Source: Rubripirellula sp.
GTDB lineage: Bacteria; Planctomycetota; Planctomycetia; Pirellulales; Pirellulaceae
Assembly (NCBI GenBank): GCA_012270065.1
Contig: JAAXJB010000039.1
Coordinates: 47,165 to 111,164, forward strand
Length of the DNA: 64,000 nucleotides
Reading direction: 5' to 3'
Shown here: one piece after another, positions 36,273 through 44,887 of the stretch
Position numbering within the stretch: the first letter of the stretch is position 1
Layout of the letters: each line of letters opens with the position of its first letter
Made by a program: the position numbers and the translations under genes
Notes under the pieces: generated by a model
The model's input: only the letters and a program-made list of their open reading frames with translations
Database searches by the model: none
What the model was told of the DNA's origin: nothing

Positions 36273-36986
36273 TCATCGCCCACTGAAGAATCGCTTCAGT
36301 GCTGTGTCGGCTGCATCACGCGAATTATCAGTGATCGACTTCTGAAAATCTTTGGGAAGCTTGCCGGGTTTCTTCTTGTCGCGTTTCTTTTTTCCATCAG
36401 AATCTGAAGCTTCGCTGACAGACAACTCGGTACTGTCGCTTCCGTCACCTGAGCTGTCGTCCGACTCGGAGACTGCCTCACCATCGGCAATGACACCGGA
36501 CTTGATTTGAAACTGACGTGTCTCTGGATCAGAGAGTTTCCGAACCCGATCAATCTGATCAGCTTCGTTCAGCCACGAATCAACATCCACTTCTTCAAAA
36601 CGGCTATCGTGAGATCCGGCTTCGACGGTTCTCGCAGCTGCATCGCCCATATCCGAAACTTCTGGCTTTTTCGGAGCCTGCAGTCCATGCTCGATCACAA
36701 CTTCAAAATTCAACTTGCCGACACGCAACTTGTCTCCCCCCGACAGTACCTTGGCTTTGTCGGTCGGCAACCGTTTATCGTTGACGTAAGTACCATTACG
36801 GCTCTTCAGATCCTGGATCAGCACCCGATTGTCTTTCAACACGATAATGCAGTGCTTTCGGCTAACCGATTCACTCTTGGGTCTCAACTGACATGACTCG
36901 CTGCGGCCGATGAGAAATTTCTCACCAGAAACATTGAGTTCGCGTCCTTCGTGACTGCCACTAAGGACCTTAAGCATTACCTGCAT
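36273..36986 (-). CDS. FHA-domain protein
   Basis: 237 residues. Residues 1-95 form an FHA domain that binds phosphothreonine peptides: LIGRSESCQL, SVSRKHCII and the tail SRNGTYVNDKRL hold the conserved Arg, Ser-Arg-x-His and Asn-Gly residues. The rest is polar and acidic (SESDDSSGDGSDSTELSVSE) followed by a Lys-rich block (KKKRDKKKPGKLPKDF) and a short helix. The partner is probably a Ser/Thr kinase substrate; two Hanks-type kinases are encoded elsewhere in the window (6288-9029, 58801-60369). It ends 114 bases before the sigma-factor start and could be its operon neighbour. Confidence 0.9.
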   Translation of the reverse strand: MQVMLKVLSGSHEGRELNVSGEKFLIGRSESCQLRPKSESVSRKHCIIVLKDNRVLIQDLKSRNGTYVNDKRLPTDKAKVLSGGDKLRVGKLNFEVVIEHGLQAPKKPEVSDMGDAAARTVEAGSHDSRFEEVDVDSWLNEADQIDRVRKLSDPETRQFQIKSGVIADGEAVSESDDSSGDGSDSTELSVSEASDSDGKKKRDKKKPGKLPKDFQKSITDNSRDAADTALKRFFSGR

Positions 36987-37330
36987 CTATTGCTCCCGAT
37001 TGTTCATCAGCAAGGACCGCCTGAGAAGCCAGCGCTCAAGAACTTAACGTGTGATGAGCGTACCAACCCTCAAAGTAGACCAACTGGATCCGAAACCGCC
37101 TGCGGCACGATCATCGACAAGAGCCGCCGTGTTACCACAATCAGCCAGCGCGCACTGAATCCGTCACAGAATAGGTTACATGGGTCGGATTGTACCAGTT
37201 ATACGTTCCATTTTCGCGTACAAAATTACGCCGAATCGATTTTTGTCTTCGCCAGCTCTGGCAAGCTTGCCCAAAAACCACCCACCCCCAAAAAAACACG
37301 GCATACCACCCATCCGGGCTATCCGCATGG
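36987..37330. other. Intergenic region
   Basis: 344 bases between the lipoyl-attaching gene and the FHA gene, both on the minus strand. Open frames are short and overlap in several phases without a start of good quality. I see no RNA gene and no clear terminator. Confidence 0.5.
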
Positions 37331-38122
37331 CTATCGACGCATTGTCCAAGCCGCGTTGGTAAAACGCTCCTGTGAAATTTTCGATGCCATTTGTTTCTCA
37401 TGATCCGTGAGTTCATCCTCATTCCAATCCAGATGCAATCCGGCCGAAAGATTGGTCACAATTTTCTCGATCAGTTGCTGGACAGGTATTGAAAACGATT
37501 GCAATTCACCAATTCCAGGTAATTCCGGTGCATAACGACTGGCATGGATCAGCAGGCTACCGTGCTGCAAGACAGCGGTACGCGTCTTTCTTTGAGCACT
37601 CCCAAGCACCTTGTAACCACTGACAACCAGATCTTCTTCGGTGCGTCTCTGGAAACAGAGGAAACGTGAGTTTTCTTCTTTCGTTCGTATACAGGCACCC
37701 GAAAGTCGGAACGGAACAGCATGGACGCCAAAGCACGCCAACGCATCGGCTATCGCCTGATGGGTCTGCTGATACAGAGTGTCGCGGACCCAAGCCTTCC
37801 CGGGCGCCACAGGCAAGCAAATGCTGTATGTGAGCTCTTGGTCATGAACAATCGCGCCGCCTCCGGTAGCTCTCCTGACGCAACGGATCGGAAAACTTGC
37901 AGCGTGTTCAGACCGCGTCCTGAAACGCTGGAAGTACCCCATCGATAAAGTCGGTTCCGACCATTGATAAAACCGTAACACCGGGACTCCACTGATGGAG
38001 ACCGAATCAAGTATGGATTGATCAATCGCCATATTCTCTGCCGCGTCTGCAGTCGCAAGCGAGATCAGGCGTCCAATCCCTGAACCAGCTGAATTGGCCA
38101 CCCTGTTTGGCAAATCCATCAT
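37331..38122 (-). CDS. Lipoyl/octanoyl transferase of the LplA-LipM family
   Basis: 263 residues from ATG 38122, which overlaps the gcvH stop in ATGA. Attaches octanoyl or lipoyl groups to carrier proteins. Family text: RRATGGGAIVHDQELTYSI (acyl-binding) and VVSGYKVLGSAQRKTRTAVL (lysine and adenylate pocket). A cysteine in FLCFQRRTEEDLVVSGY stands where LipM has its catalytic Cys, so an octanoyltransferase is as likely as a lipoate ligase. The gene follows gcvH, and GcvH is the probable carrier. The C-terminal 40 residues are basic. Confidence 0.85.
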   Translation of the reverse strand: MMDLPNRVANSAGSGIGRLISLATADAAENMAIDQSILDSVSISGVPVLRFYQWSEPTLSMGYFQRFRTRSEHAASFPIRCVRRATGGGAIVHDQELTYSICLPVAPGKAWVRDTLYQQTHQAIADALACFGVHAVPFRLSGACIRTKEENSRFLCFQRRTEEDLVVSGYKVLGSAQRKTRTAVLQHGSLLIHASRYAPELPGIGELQSFSIPVQQLIEKIVTNLSAGLHLDWNEDELTDHEKQMASKISQERFTNAAWTMRR

Positions 38123-38520
38123 CCGGCTTCTGCACACTGCTTTTGATAAGCCGCGTGATCGAGCAGTTTATCTGCGCTGTTACTGTCGCTGATTTCAACC
38201 TTCACGATCCAACCGAAGTCATATGGATCGTCATTCAGTTTTTCCAGACTGTCAGGAAGATCATCATGAACCGCGATGACCTTTCCATTTACAGGACTGT
38301 AGAGTGGACTGACTGCCTTCACGGACTCAACCTCGCCGAACTCCTCACCGGCAGCAAGTTCACGCCCAAGTTCGGGTAATTCCATGTAGACAAGGTCATT
38401 CAACTGCTCGAGCGCAAAACCCGACAGTCCAATGGTTCCAACAGCTTTCCCACCTTCCTCGGTCAGATCAACCCACTCGTGCGATTCGGCATAGAGCAAT
38501 TTTGATTCGTCACGTGACAT
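38119..38520 (-). CDS. gcvH: Glycine cleavage system H protein
   Basis: 133 residues from ATG 38520; AAGGA lies eight bases upstream. A GTG directly before it is the only alternative. Carries the aminomethyl group of glycine on a lipoyl arm between the P and T proteins. The lipoylated lysine is in GEVESVKAVSPLYSPVNG, and HEWVDL and GLSGFALEQLNDLVYMELP are family hallmarks. Middle gene of gcvT-gcvH-lipoyl transferase; the P-protein genes are not in the window. Confidence 0.97.
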   Translation of the reverse strand: MSRDESKLLYAESHEWVDLTEEGGKAVGTIGLSGFALEQLNDLVYMELPELGRELAAGEEFGEVESVKAVSPLYSPVNGKVIAVHDDLPDSLEKLNDDPYDFGWIVKVEISDSNSADKLLDHAAYQKQCAEAG

Positions 38521-38542
38521 CACAGAAATCCTTCAAAGAGAG

Positions 38543-39661
38543 TCATGATTTGGGACGTTTGTAAAATGGCAGGGAAACCGGCTTTGCAACAACCAGCTTC
38601 CCCCGAATATCAATTTGGAATTCGTTGTCGTTGGCATGCCTGGTATCAACGTAGGCCATTGAGATCGGATATCCCAGTGTTGGCGACGGCCCTCCGCTTG
38701 TTACCTCTCCGATCCGCTGTCCTGCAGAGTCCAGCACAGGGCATCCTTCGCGAGCTGGTCGTTTTCCCTCTGGACGCAACCCAATCCGAACCGTGGTGGG
38801 TCCTGCCTCGGCGATCTTGGTTAATGCCCGTTGACCAATAAACGATCTTTCCTTGAGGTTGCACGCAAAATCCAAACCAGCCGAAAGCGGATCAATATTC
38901 TCATTCAACTCATGCCCGTAAAGCGGCATTCCTGCTTCAAGCCGTAATGTATCCCGCGCCCCCAAACCCGCAGCGATGAATCCAGCGTCACGGCCAATCA
39001 GAAGCAGATTTTCCCAAATCCGGGTGGCTTCTTCAGCCCTGACAATCAGCTCCAGTCCATCTTCTCCCGTGTACCCCGTACGGCTCACAATGACTGGCTT
39101 GGCAAACTGATCGGTGATCACAGCGCGGTAATATTTCAGACGCGCAGGATCGAATGAGAACAGACGCTTACAGGTTTCGATTGCAGCGGGCCCCTGAACA
39201 GCAATCATCGCTGTCAACTCAGTTCGATCTGACATCGTGACTGTCGGAAAATCTTCCAAAACTGGTGCCAACCATTTGAGAATTTTTTCCCGGTTTGAAG
39301 CGTTCACGACCATTAGGTGGAAACGTCGCTGCGATGGTGTTTCGAGATGCGAAACCAGCACATCATCCAAAACCCCACCGTCTTCGTTGCAGATCAGACC
39401 GTAACGCACAGCACCGACTGGCAAATTCGCAACTCCTCGGGTCAGGATGCGATCAAGAAATTGATCACTCCCGTCACCGTCAAAACGCAAACGCCCCATG
39501 TGGGAAACATCGAACAATGCCGCAGCCGTTCGACAAGCCTGATGCTCGGACACGATCGACTCATACTGCACGGGCATATCGTAACCAGCGAAAGGGACCA
39601 TTTTCCCGCCATTGGCACGATGCCAAGCATCGAGTGGTGTCTTGGCTAGCTTGGTCGTCAT
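38543..39661 (-). CDS. gcvT: Glycine cleavage system T protein (aminomethyltransferase)
   Basis: 372 residues from ATG 39661. Transfers the methylene carbon of glycine from the H protein to tetrahydrofolate. The first 30 residues (TPLDAWHRANGGKMVPFAGYDMPVQY) and ALFDVSHMGRLRFDG are diagnostic; the catalytic Asp and folate pocket are visible in GYTGEDGLELIV, GARDTLRLEAGMPLYGHEL and, at the end, GEVTSGGPSPTLG. The frame runs further upstream to 39832, which would add 57 residues not found in the family. Followed after 22 bases by gcvH. I looked for a glycine riboswitch upstream and saw none. Confidence 0.97.
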   Translation of the reverse strand: MTTKLAKTPLDAWHRANGGKMVPFAGYDMPVQYESIVSEHQACRTAAALFDVSHMGRLRFDGDGSDQFLDRILTRGVANLPVGAVRYGLICNEDGGVLDDVLVSHLETPSQRRFHLMVVNASNREKILKWLAPVLEDFPTVTMSDRTELTAMIAVQGPAAIETCKRLFSFDPARLKYYRAVITDQFAKPVIVSRTGYTGEDGLELIVRAEEATRIWENLLLIGRDAGFIAAGLGARDTLRLEAGMPLYGHELNENIDPLSAGLDFACNLKERSFIGQRALTKIAEAGPTTVRIGLRPEGKRPAREGCPVLDSAGQRIGEVTSGGPSPTLGYPISMAYVDTRHANDNEFQIDIRGKLVVAKPVSLPFYKRPKS

Positions 39662-40242
39662 GGGTGATTTGCCAATTCTGATGAAGACATTCCGGATAAT
39701 CTCTGCCCCAAGTCTATCGCAGGCGTTCCAAGCGAAAAGACGGCATTCGCAAGATGATACCGCCGCGTCCACGCTTGGCGGGTCGGAAATGACCGACACA
39801 GCTTTGCTGTTTACTACCAATGGGCGCAACAAATAACGTACGAATCAGGGCTGCGAAAGAAAACCTGACATAAAGCCTGCCCAGACCCCACCCCACCAGA
39901 AAAACCGCTGGCATTCTTCTCTTCACGTAGCCAACACGGCTGCCAGCCAAGGCAAGGTTCAGGCCAGCCATCTCCAATACGTTTTCATGCTGCGAAAATC
40001 CAGCGTTGCAAAGCATGTTGCAAAGTAGAGTACTCTGCAGAGTCGAATATCCTGAGGGTTTGGTCCATGGTGGTTGGCTACACCGGTGCACTCTTCTAAA
40101 TTAAGTTGGGCTGGGAACACTGCGCGCAATGTGCCATTGAAGCCCCAACGACAGATAACATGTCGCAAGGCCCCCACAACGTTACCCAACCACGTTACGT
40201 AAATACGCCGCTAACTATCCCTTCGCACAAGCTGAGAAACCG
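39662..40242. other. Divergent intergenic region with overlapping palindromes
   Basis: 581 bases between gcvT (minus) and the DJ-1-like gene (plus). No convincing gene. Two overlapping perfect palindromes lie in it: AGAGTACTCT (40027-40036) and ACTCTGCAGAGT (40032-40043), with two copies of gttgcaaag just before them. The site could bind a regulator of either flanking gene; the promoters are not obvious. Confidence 0.5.
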
Positions 40243-40806
40243 ATGTCTGACAGGGTCCTGATCATTGTGGGTGATGCCACTGAAACGCTCGACACGATGT
40301 ATCCTTACTACCGCTTGCAGGAAGCAGGCTTCACCCCCGTGGTTGCAGCTCCGGAAAAGCGTCTCTATCAGATGGTGATGCATGAAATAAAGCCTGGCTG
40401 GACGATCACCAAAGAGTGGGAGGGCTACACGATTGAGGCCGAAGTAGCTTTCTCGCAAATCAACCCGGAAGAGTACGCGGGAATTCTTTTCAGTGGTGGA
40501 AGAGCTCCGGAGTACATTCGTTATGATGAGCACCTTGTACGAGCAACAAAGCATTTCTTTGAAACCAACAAACCTGTTGCAAGTGTTTGTCATGGCGTCG
40601 AGATTCCAGCCTATGCAGATTGTGTGCGAGGTCGGCGCATGGCGACAGTTCCGAAGTGCAAATTTGATCTGGAAGTTTGTGGTGGTATCTTTGTCGACGA
40701 ACCTTGCGTGATTGATGGGAACCTGGTCAGTGGGCGCACGTTTCACGACAACGGACACTACGTGGGGCCATGGATCAAACTGCTTGAAAATGCGAGAGAC
40801 TCATAG
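40243..40806 (+). CDS. DJ-1/PfpI-family protein
   Basis: 187 residues. Class I glutamine amidotransferase-like fold. The nucleophile elbow is SVCHGVEIPA with Cys116, preceded by FETNKPVA, and a Glu lies in GGRAPEYI; both positions match DJ-1/PfpI members. These proteins serve as chaperones, glyoxalases or proteases; the exact role is not decided. The C-terminal text VSGRTFHDNGHYVGPWIKLL is typical of the family. It is 160 bases upstream of arsS on the same strand, so a link to arsenic handling is possible but not shown. Confidence 0.88.
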   Translation: MSDRVLIIVGDATETLDTMYPYYRLQEAGFTPVVAAPEKRLYQMVMHEIKPGWTITKEWEGYTIEAEVAFSQINPEEYAGILFSGGRAPEYIRYDEHLVRATKHFFETNKPVASVCHGVEIPAYADCVRGRRMATVPKCKFDLEVCGGIFVDEPCVIDGNLVSGRTFHDNGHYVGPWIKLLENARDS

Positions 40807-40966
40807 CCTGCGAACAAGCAACAGGGATGCAAGTGGCAATATCAGCAGATCAAATGACACTTGCAAACCTTCTTGACCAATCAGTAAGTGAAACAAGGAT
40901 CAAGCAGGTACAGCAGAAATCCAATTTGCGAGAGTCTGGAATTCCAAACATCAAACTCAGTTCTCG

Positions 40967-42019
40967 ATGTCGCTGCTCGAATTTTCTTCCCTAACTATCC
41001 CGATATGCATGTCATCCATCCTTCCGATCATTGATGCTGGATTGCCGACGGGAATCGTCGAACCGTTTGCGTCGCGGGTTGCTCGTGAGATCACGACCAT
41101 CTCTCGCAACAACCTGACCACTCTGCAAATCAATCTGGGAAAACTTTGCAACCAGACTTGCACCCATTGTCATGTCGAAGCCGGACCGACGAAGACGGCC
41201 GAAAACATGACCGAGGAGACTGCAAATCGCATCTGCGATCTCGCTGACCAGTGTGATTCAATCAGGTCGATCGATCTTACCGGTGGCGCGCCTGAACTGA
41301 ACCCGAATTTCCGCAAGCTTGTGCAGCATTTCCGAGAAAAGAGCTTGAACGTCATTGATCGTTGCAATCTCACCATTCTCTCTGAAGCAGGACAGGAGGA
41401 TCTGGCAGAATTCCTTGCTTCACATCAGGTAGAAGTTGTTGCGTCACTACCATGCTATCTCGAAGACAATGTGGATACCCAACGCGGCTCTGGCGTTTTT
41501 GAACGCAGCATCAGTGGCTTGAAAAAACTGAATGATCTTGGTTACGGAAAAAACAACGGTGAACTAAGACTTAATCTGGTATTCAATCCAACCGGCCCGG
41601 CTTTGCCACCCAATCAGCAGACCTTGGAAAAAGACTACAAGAGAGAACTCAAAAAACGCTATGGAATTGAGTTCAACCGTCTCTATGCTATCACGAACAT
41701 ACCTATCAAACGTTACGCAACCTACTTGAAAAAACGCGGAAAACTGACCGATTACCTGAAGATGCTGGAAGCAGCATTCAACCCTCTGGCAGCAGGCGAG
41801 GTCATGTGCAGGGAAATGCTATCGATCAGCTGGGAAGGTCATGTATTCGATTGCGATTTCAATCAGATGCTTGGCATGCCCGCCACCGGAAAACAACCAC
41901 CCACAGTCTGGAACATTAAATCCTTCACAGACTTTCTGAACCAACGCATAGCCGTCGCTGACCACTGCTACGGCTGCACAGCTGGAGCCGGCAGTAGCTG
42001 CGGCGGTGCTGTCACTTGA
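40967..42019 (+). CDS. arsS: Radical SAM protein ArsS (arsenosugar biosynthesis)
   Basis: 350 residues. Radical SAM enzyme of the ArsS/DUF3641 family, thought to add the 5'-deoxyadenosyl group to dimethylarsenite on the way to arsenosugars. The 4Fe-4S site is CNQTCTHCHVEAGP (Cys61, Cys65, Cys68), followed by DLTGGAPELNPNF. The DUF3641 tail is clear: YPCYLEDNVD-like text in the middle (SLPCYLEDNVDTQRGSGVFE), GEVMCREMLSISWEGHVFDCDF, and the end CYGCTAGAGSSCGGAVT, which carries further Cys ligands. An ATG at 41009 is a second possible start. arsM follows after 27 bases. Confidence 0.93.
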   Translation: MSLLEFSSLTIPICMSSILPIIDAGLPTGIVEPFASRVAREITTISRNNLTTLQINLGKLCNQTCTHCHVEAGPTKTAENMTEETANRICDLADQCDSIRSIDLTGGAPELNPNFRKLVQHFREKSLNVIDRCNLTILSEAGQEDLAEFLASHQVEVVASLPCYLEDNVDTQRGSGVFERSISGLKKLNDLGYGKNNGELRLNLVFNPTGPALPPNQQTLEKDYKRELKKRYGIEFNRLYAITNIPIKRYATYLKKRGKLTDYLKMLEAAFNPLAAGEVMCREMLSISWEGHVFDCDFNQMLGMPATGKQPPTVWNIKSFTDFLNQRIAVADHCYGCTAGAGSSCGGAVT

Positions 42020-42046
42020 AACCATACCCAAAAGAACCAGACCAAC

Positions 42047-43201
42047 ATGTCCAATACGCTCAACACTGAAAATGCTGTTTTGGAACGATACTCAGCAGCG
42101 GCCAAACAGCGTGAAGCCGAGCTTTGCTGCCCGGTAGATTACGACGCAACTTATTTGAAGGTGATACCGCAGGAGGTGATTGACCGAGACTATGGTTGTG
42201 GGGACCCATCGAAATGGGTGCAACCGGGCGAAACCGTTCTGGATCTGGGAAGCGGTGGAGGAAAAATCTGCTTCATTGCCATGCAGGTCGTCGGCCCCGA
42301 AGGAAAAGTGATCGGCGTTGACATGAATGACACCATGCTTGAGCTTGCCAGAAAGAGCCAAATCGAAGTCGCATCCAAGATTGGTTACGACAATGTTCAA
42401 TTCCGGAAAGGCAAAATACAGGACATGGCCATTGACCGCGATCGAGTCGATTCCTACCTGAAAGAAAACCCAGTCAACACTGAGGCTGATTTTCAGAAAC
42501 TGGAGTCCATGCTCCATACAATGCGCCGGGAAGATCCCATGATTGCCAATGAATCCGTCGATGTCGTCGTCAGCAACTGCGTCCTTAATCTGGTGGACGC
42601 ATCCGAGAAAGAACAGTTGTTCCGTGAGATATTCCGAGTTCTGAAGCCAGGTGGTCGAGCGGTCATCAGCGATATCGTCAGTGATGAAACTGTACCAACA
42701 CACCTTCAGAATGATCCTGAACTCTGGAGCGGATGCATCTCAGGAGCATTTCAGGAAACCGAGTTCCTGAACGCTTTTGAGAGAGCTGGATTCCATGGTT
42801 GTCACATGCCGATATTGCAGGAGAAACCATGGCAAACGGTTGAGGGCATCGAGTTCCGTTCCGCGACTGTCATCGCTTATAAAGGCAAGCAGGGTAGCTG
42901 TGATGACTACAACGAAGCAGTCATCTATCGTGGCCCCTACACGAAGGTTTTCGATGACAATGGACATGTATTCAACCGCGGTGAACGCACTGCGGTCTGC
43001 CGTGACACTTTCACGCTAATGACACGGGCCCCTTATGCTGAGGACTTTATCCCTGTTCCACCGCACAAGCCGGTTCAAGATGCCAATGCAAAAGCCATGG
43101 TCTGCGATGGACAGGAAAGATCGCCCAAAGAGACGAAAGGCCAGAATTACAACCTTACTATCCTGGGTGATGACTGTTGCGACACGAATGACTGCTGTTG
43201 A
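42047..43201 (+). CDS. arsM: Arsenite S-adenosylmethionine methyltransferase ArsM
   Basis: 384 residues. Methylates As(III) stepwise with SAM. SAM-binding motif I is [13 protein letters not shown]; the conserved arsenic-binding cysteines are Cys51 (YGCGDPS), Cys178 (VSNCVLNL) and Cys230 (WSGCISGAF), which match the three essential Cys of characterised ArsM enzymes. A further pair, Cys27-Cys28 (ELCCPVDY), and the terminal [10 protein letters not shown] add six possible thiol ligands, common in this subgroup. The YGCGDPS text is typical of the branch found beside arsS in bacteria that make arsenosugars. The gene is 27 bases after arsS, probably one transcript. Confidence 0.93.
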   Translation: MSNTLNTENAVLERYSAAAKQREAELCCPVDYDATYLKVIPQEVIDRDYGCGDPSKWVQPGETVLDLGSGGGKICFIAMQVVGPEGKVIGVDMNDTMLELARKSQIEVASKIGYDNVQFRKGKIQDMAIDRDRVDSYLKENPVNTEADFQKLESMLHTMRREDPMIANESVDVVVSNCVLNLVDASEKEQLFREIFRVLKPGGRAVISDIVSDETVPTHLQNDPELWSGCISGAFQETEFLNAFERAGFHGCHMPILQEKPWQTVEGIEFRSATVIAYKGKQGSCDDYNEAVIYRGPYTKVFDDNGHVFNRGERTAVCRDTFTLMTRAPYAEDFIPVPPHKPVQDANAKAMVCDGQERSPKETKGQNYNLTILGDDCCDTNDCC

Positions 43202-43202
43202 A

Positions 43203-43222
43203 AAGCCCGAAGAAAGGGGCTT
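43203..43222. terminator. Hairpin after arsM
   Basis: AAGCCC (43203-43208) pairs with GGGCTT (43217-43222) around an eight-base loop, directly after the arsM stop. The opposing gene ends about 127 bases further. On the minus strand it is followed by only a short T-run, so a two-way terminator is plausible but weak. Confidence 0.4.
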
Positions 43223-43348
43223 CTGCTCGTGAACAATGGACAACAATTCACAGCGAACCATACACAACGCGAAAATTCGATCGGAAAGACGGGTTCTTCT
43301 TTCAGGGACCCCAGTTTGACCCACCTGCTTCCGAGCCAATCAGCCTCA

Positions 43349-44878
43349 TCAAATGAAATTTTCCACAACACCGACCCCCTGCACTCCAGATTCGCGAAGC
43401 CGGTAGGAAAACTCATTGATGGCCGTGGTATCAGTCCGTTGCATATCACGCACGATGATTGCACTGTCCACGGCCGATGCACAGTGGTGGATCTGTGTTG
43501 ATTGGGCTGTTGGCCCATCGACAATGATAAGCTCGAATTTATCCTTCAATAGTTCCAGCAACTGAACGACTTCATCACCGGTCGCTGCGTTTTTACCTTT
43601 TGGCGGCATCAAGGGAATGAGAGTCACCCCATCTTCAACGGCGTGAACAGCGATCTCCTTGATCGGCAGTCCCGCACGTATGGTATCAACCCAACCGTAT
43701 TGCAAGTCGAGTCGCAGTTCATCGCCCAGTTTGGGGCATTCGACATTTGCATCAACCAGTGCCACGCTTCTCCCCGATGCTGCCGCTGCCATCGCAAGTC
43801 CGATTGCTACACTGCTGCGTCCCTCACCGCCTTGGGTGCTCGTGACAATCACGCTATGAAGACCAGACGTGATTGCGTCTGACATGCGTTCGGCTATCTG
43901 TTGAAACAGAGCACCTTCAAAAAACAAATCTGCCACAACAGTTGGTACGTCCAAAACATCAACTTCCCAGACAGCCTGAAAAGGCTGCATTCCCAACTGC
44001 TGCTCAGGTTGCTCGAAATTCGGCGATCCGGAATCGTCCACGTTGTGAAGATGGCCACAACCGTCATTGCAACCGTCGTGTCGAGCGATATCACCAGTTG
44101 CTGCATTCTGAGACGTTGTCTTTGGAGCTGGTGGTGCTTCTTGTCCGACGTGAACGGCTGCAGCGAACGGATTTTCAATGATCAGCTCGGAGTACCTTGA
44201 GTCAGCATCCCCGTGAGTGGCATTGCCCCTGGACTCAATCTGGTTTTGAACTGGTTGCAGTGTATCGAGTGGTGATGCGTGCTGGATTTTCAAGTCATAC
44301 GGAAGACTACGCGGGTCGGCTTGCCTCATCCCACGCAAAACTTCTTCCGGGGCAACCTTCGTGACTTGTTCGTTAACGAAACTGGCCGCATCCGTTACTG
44401 TCGAAGCATAGACCTTCTGTATCTGCTGAGCGACATCACTTTCCTGTCTGTCTGTCGGGAAATTGTGACTTTCAGATTTTGATTCCATCAAATCCGGTGT
44501 ATTTCCCCTTTCAGACGCGCCACGGTTTTCAATGCGGTATTCGCTTTCATGGTCGGGAAATGAATCACTCAATGGTTCGAGGTGCGGTCGGGGAATTCCG
44601 TGTTCGGCGTAATCTGCCCGTGATACCTGATCAACCTGCTTATCTATCCAGATAGCAGCGGTGGAAGCAACAGACTGATCCAGACTCAGGCCACCCACGG
44701 TTTCATCACCAGTTGTGTCAACTCCATCACCGTTGATCGTATTCTGGACATGTGCCGCCCCGAAGTCTGTTCGGGATTCCGGATGGTAATTCGTGGCCGG
44801 CATGTCATCGGGTCTGCCCGATTGATCACTGGCAAACCGTCTTCTCGAAAAGTTTTTGACAAATACTGGATCACTCAT
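43349..44878 (-). CDS. CpsD/ParA-like ATPase with an altered Walker A lysine
   Basis: 509 residues from ATG 44878; TTG 44887 is an alternative. The first 280 residues are polar and low in complexity. The last 200 residues are a P-loop ATPase of the CpsD/BY-kinase and ParA-like type: TQGGEGRSSVAIGLAMA, then VALVDANVECPKLG (A' motif) and LIIVDGPTAQS (Walker B). The usual PGEGKST is GGEGRSS here, so the Walker A lysine is Arg. The C-terminus ends GVVENFI with no Tyr cluster, so autophosphorylation as in BY-kinases is not expected. A planctomycete habit of GEGR in this family is recalled but not verified. It is 9 bases after the membrane protein gene. Confidence 0.75.
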   Translation of the reverse strand: MSDPVFVKNFSRRRFASDQSGRPDDMPATNYHPESRTDFGAAHVQNTINGDGVDTTGDETVGGLSLDQSVASTAAIWIDKQVDQVSRADYAEHGIPRPHLEPLSDSFPDHESEYRIENRGASERGNTPDLMESKSESHNFPTDRQESDVAQQIQKVYASTVTDAASFVNEQVTKVAPEEVLRGMRQADPRSLPYDLKIQHASPLDTLQPVQNQIESRGNATHGDADSRYSELIIENPFAAAVHVGQEAPPAPKTTSQNAATGDIARHDGCNDGCGHLHNVDDSGSPNFEQPEQQLGMQPFQAVWEVDVLDVPTVVADLFFEGALFQQIAERMSDAITSGLHSVIVTSTQGGEGRSSVAIGLAMAAAASGRSVALVDANVECPKLGDELRLDLQYGWVDTIRAGLPIKEIAVHAVEDGVTLIPLMPPKGKNAATGDEVVQLLELLKDKFELIIVDGPTAQSTQIHHCASAVDSAIIVRDMQRTDTTAINEFSYRLRESGVQGVGVVENFI

Positions 44879-44887
44879 GACAGACAA

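Noticed and set aside
39662-39900. Possible glycine riboswitch before gcvT
   Set aside because: I looked for the conserved paired core with its GGAGAG-like and GGG-containing segments and did not find it.
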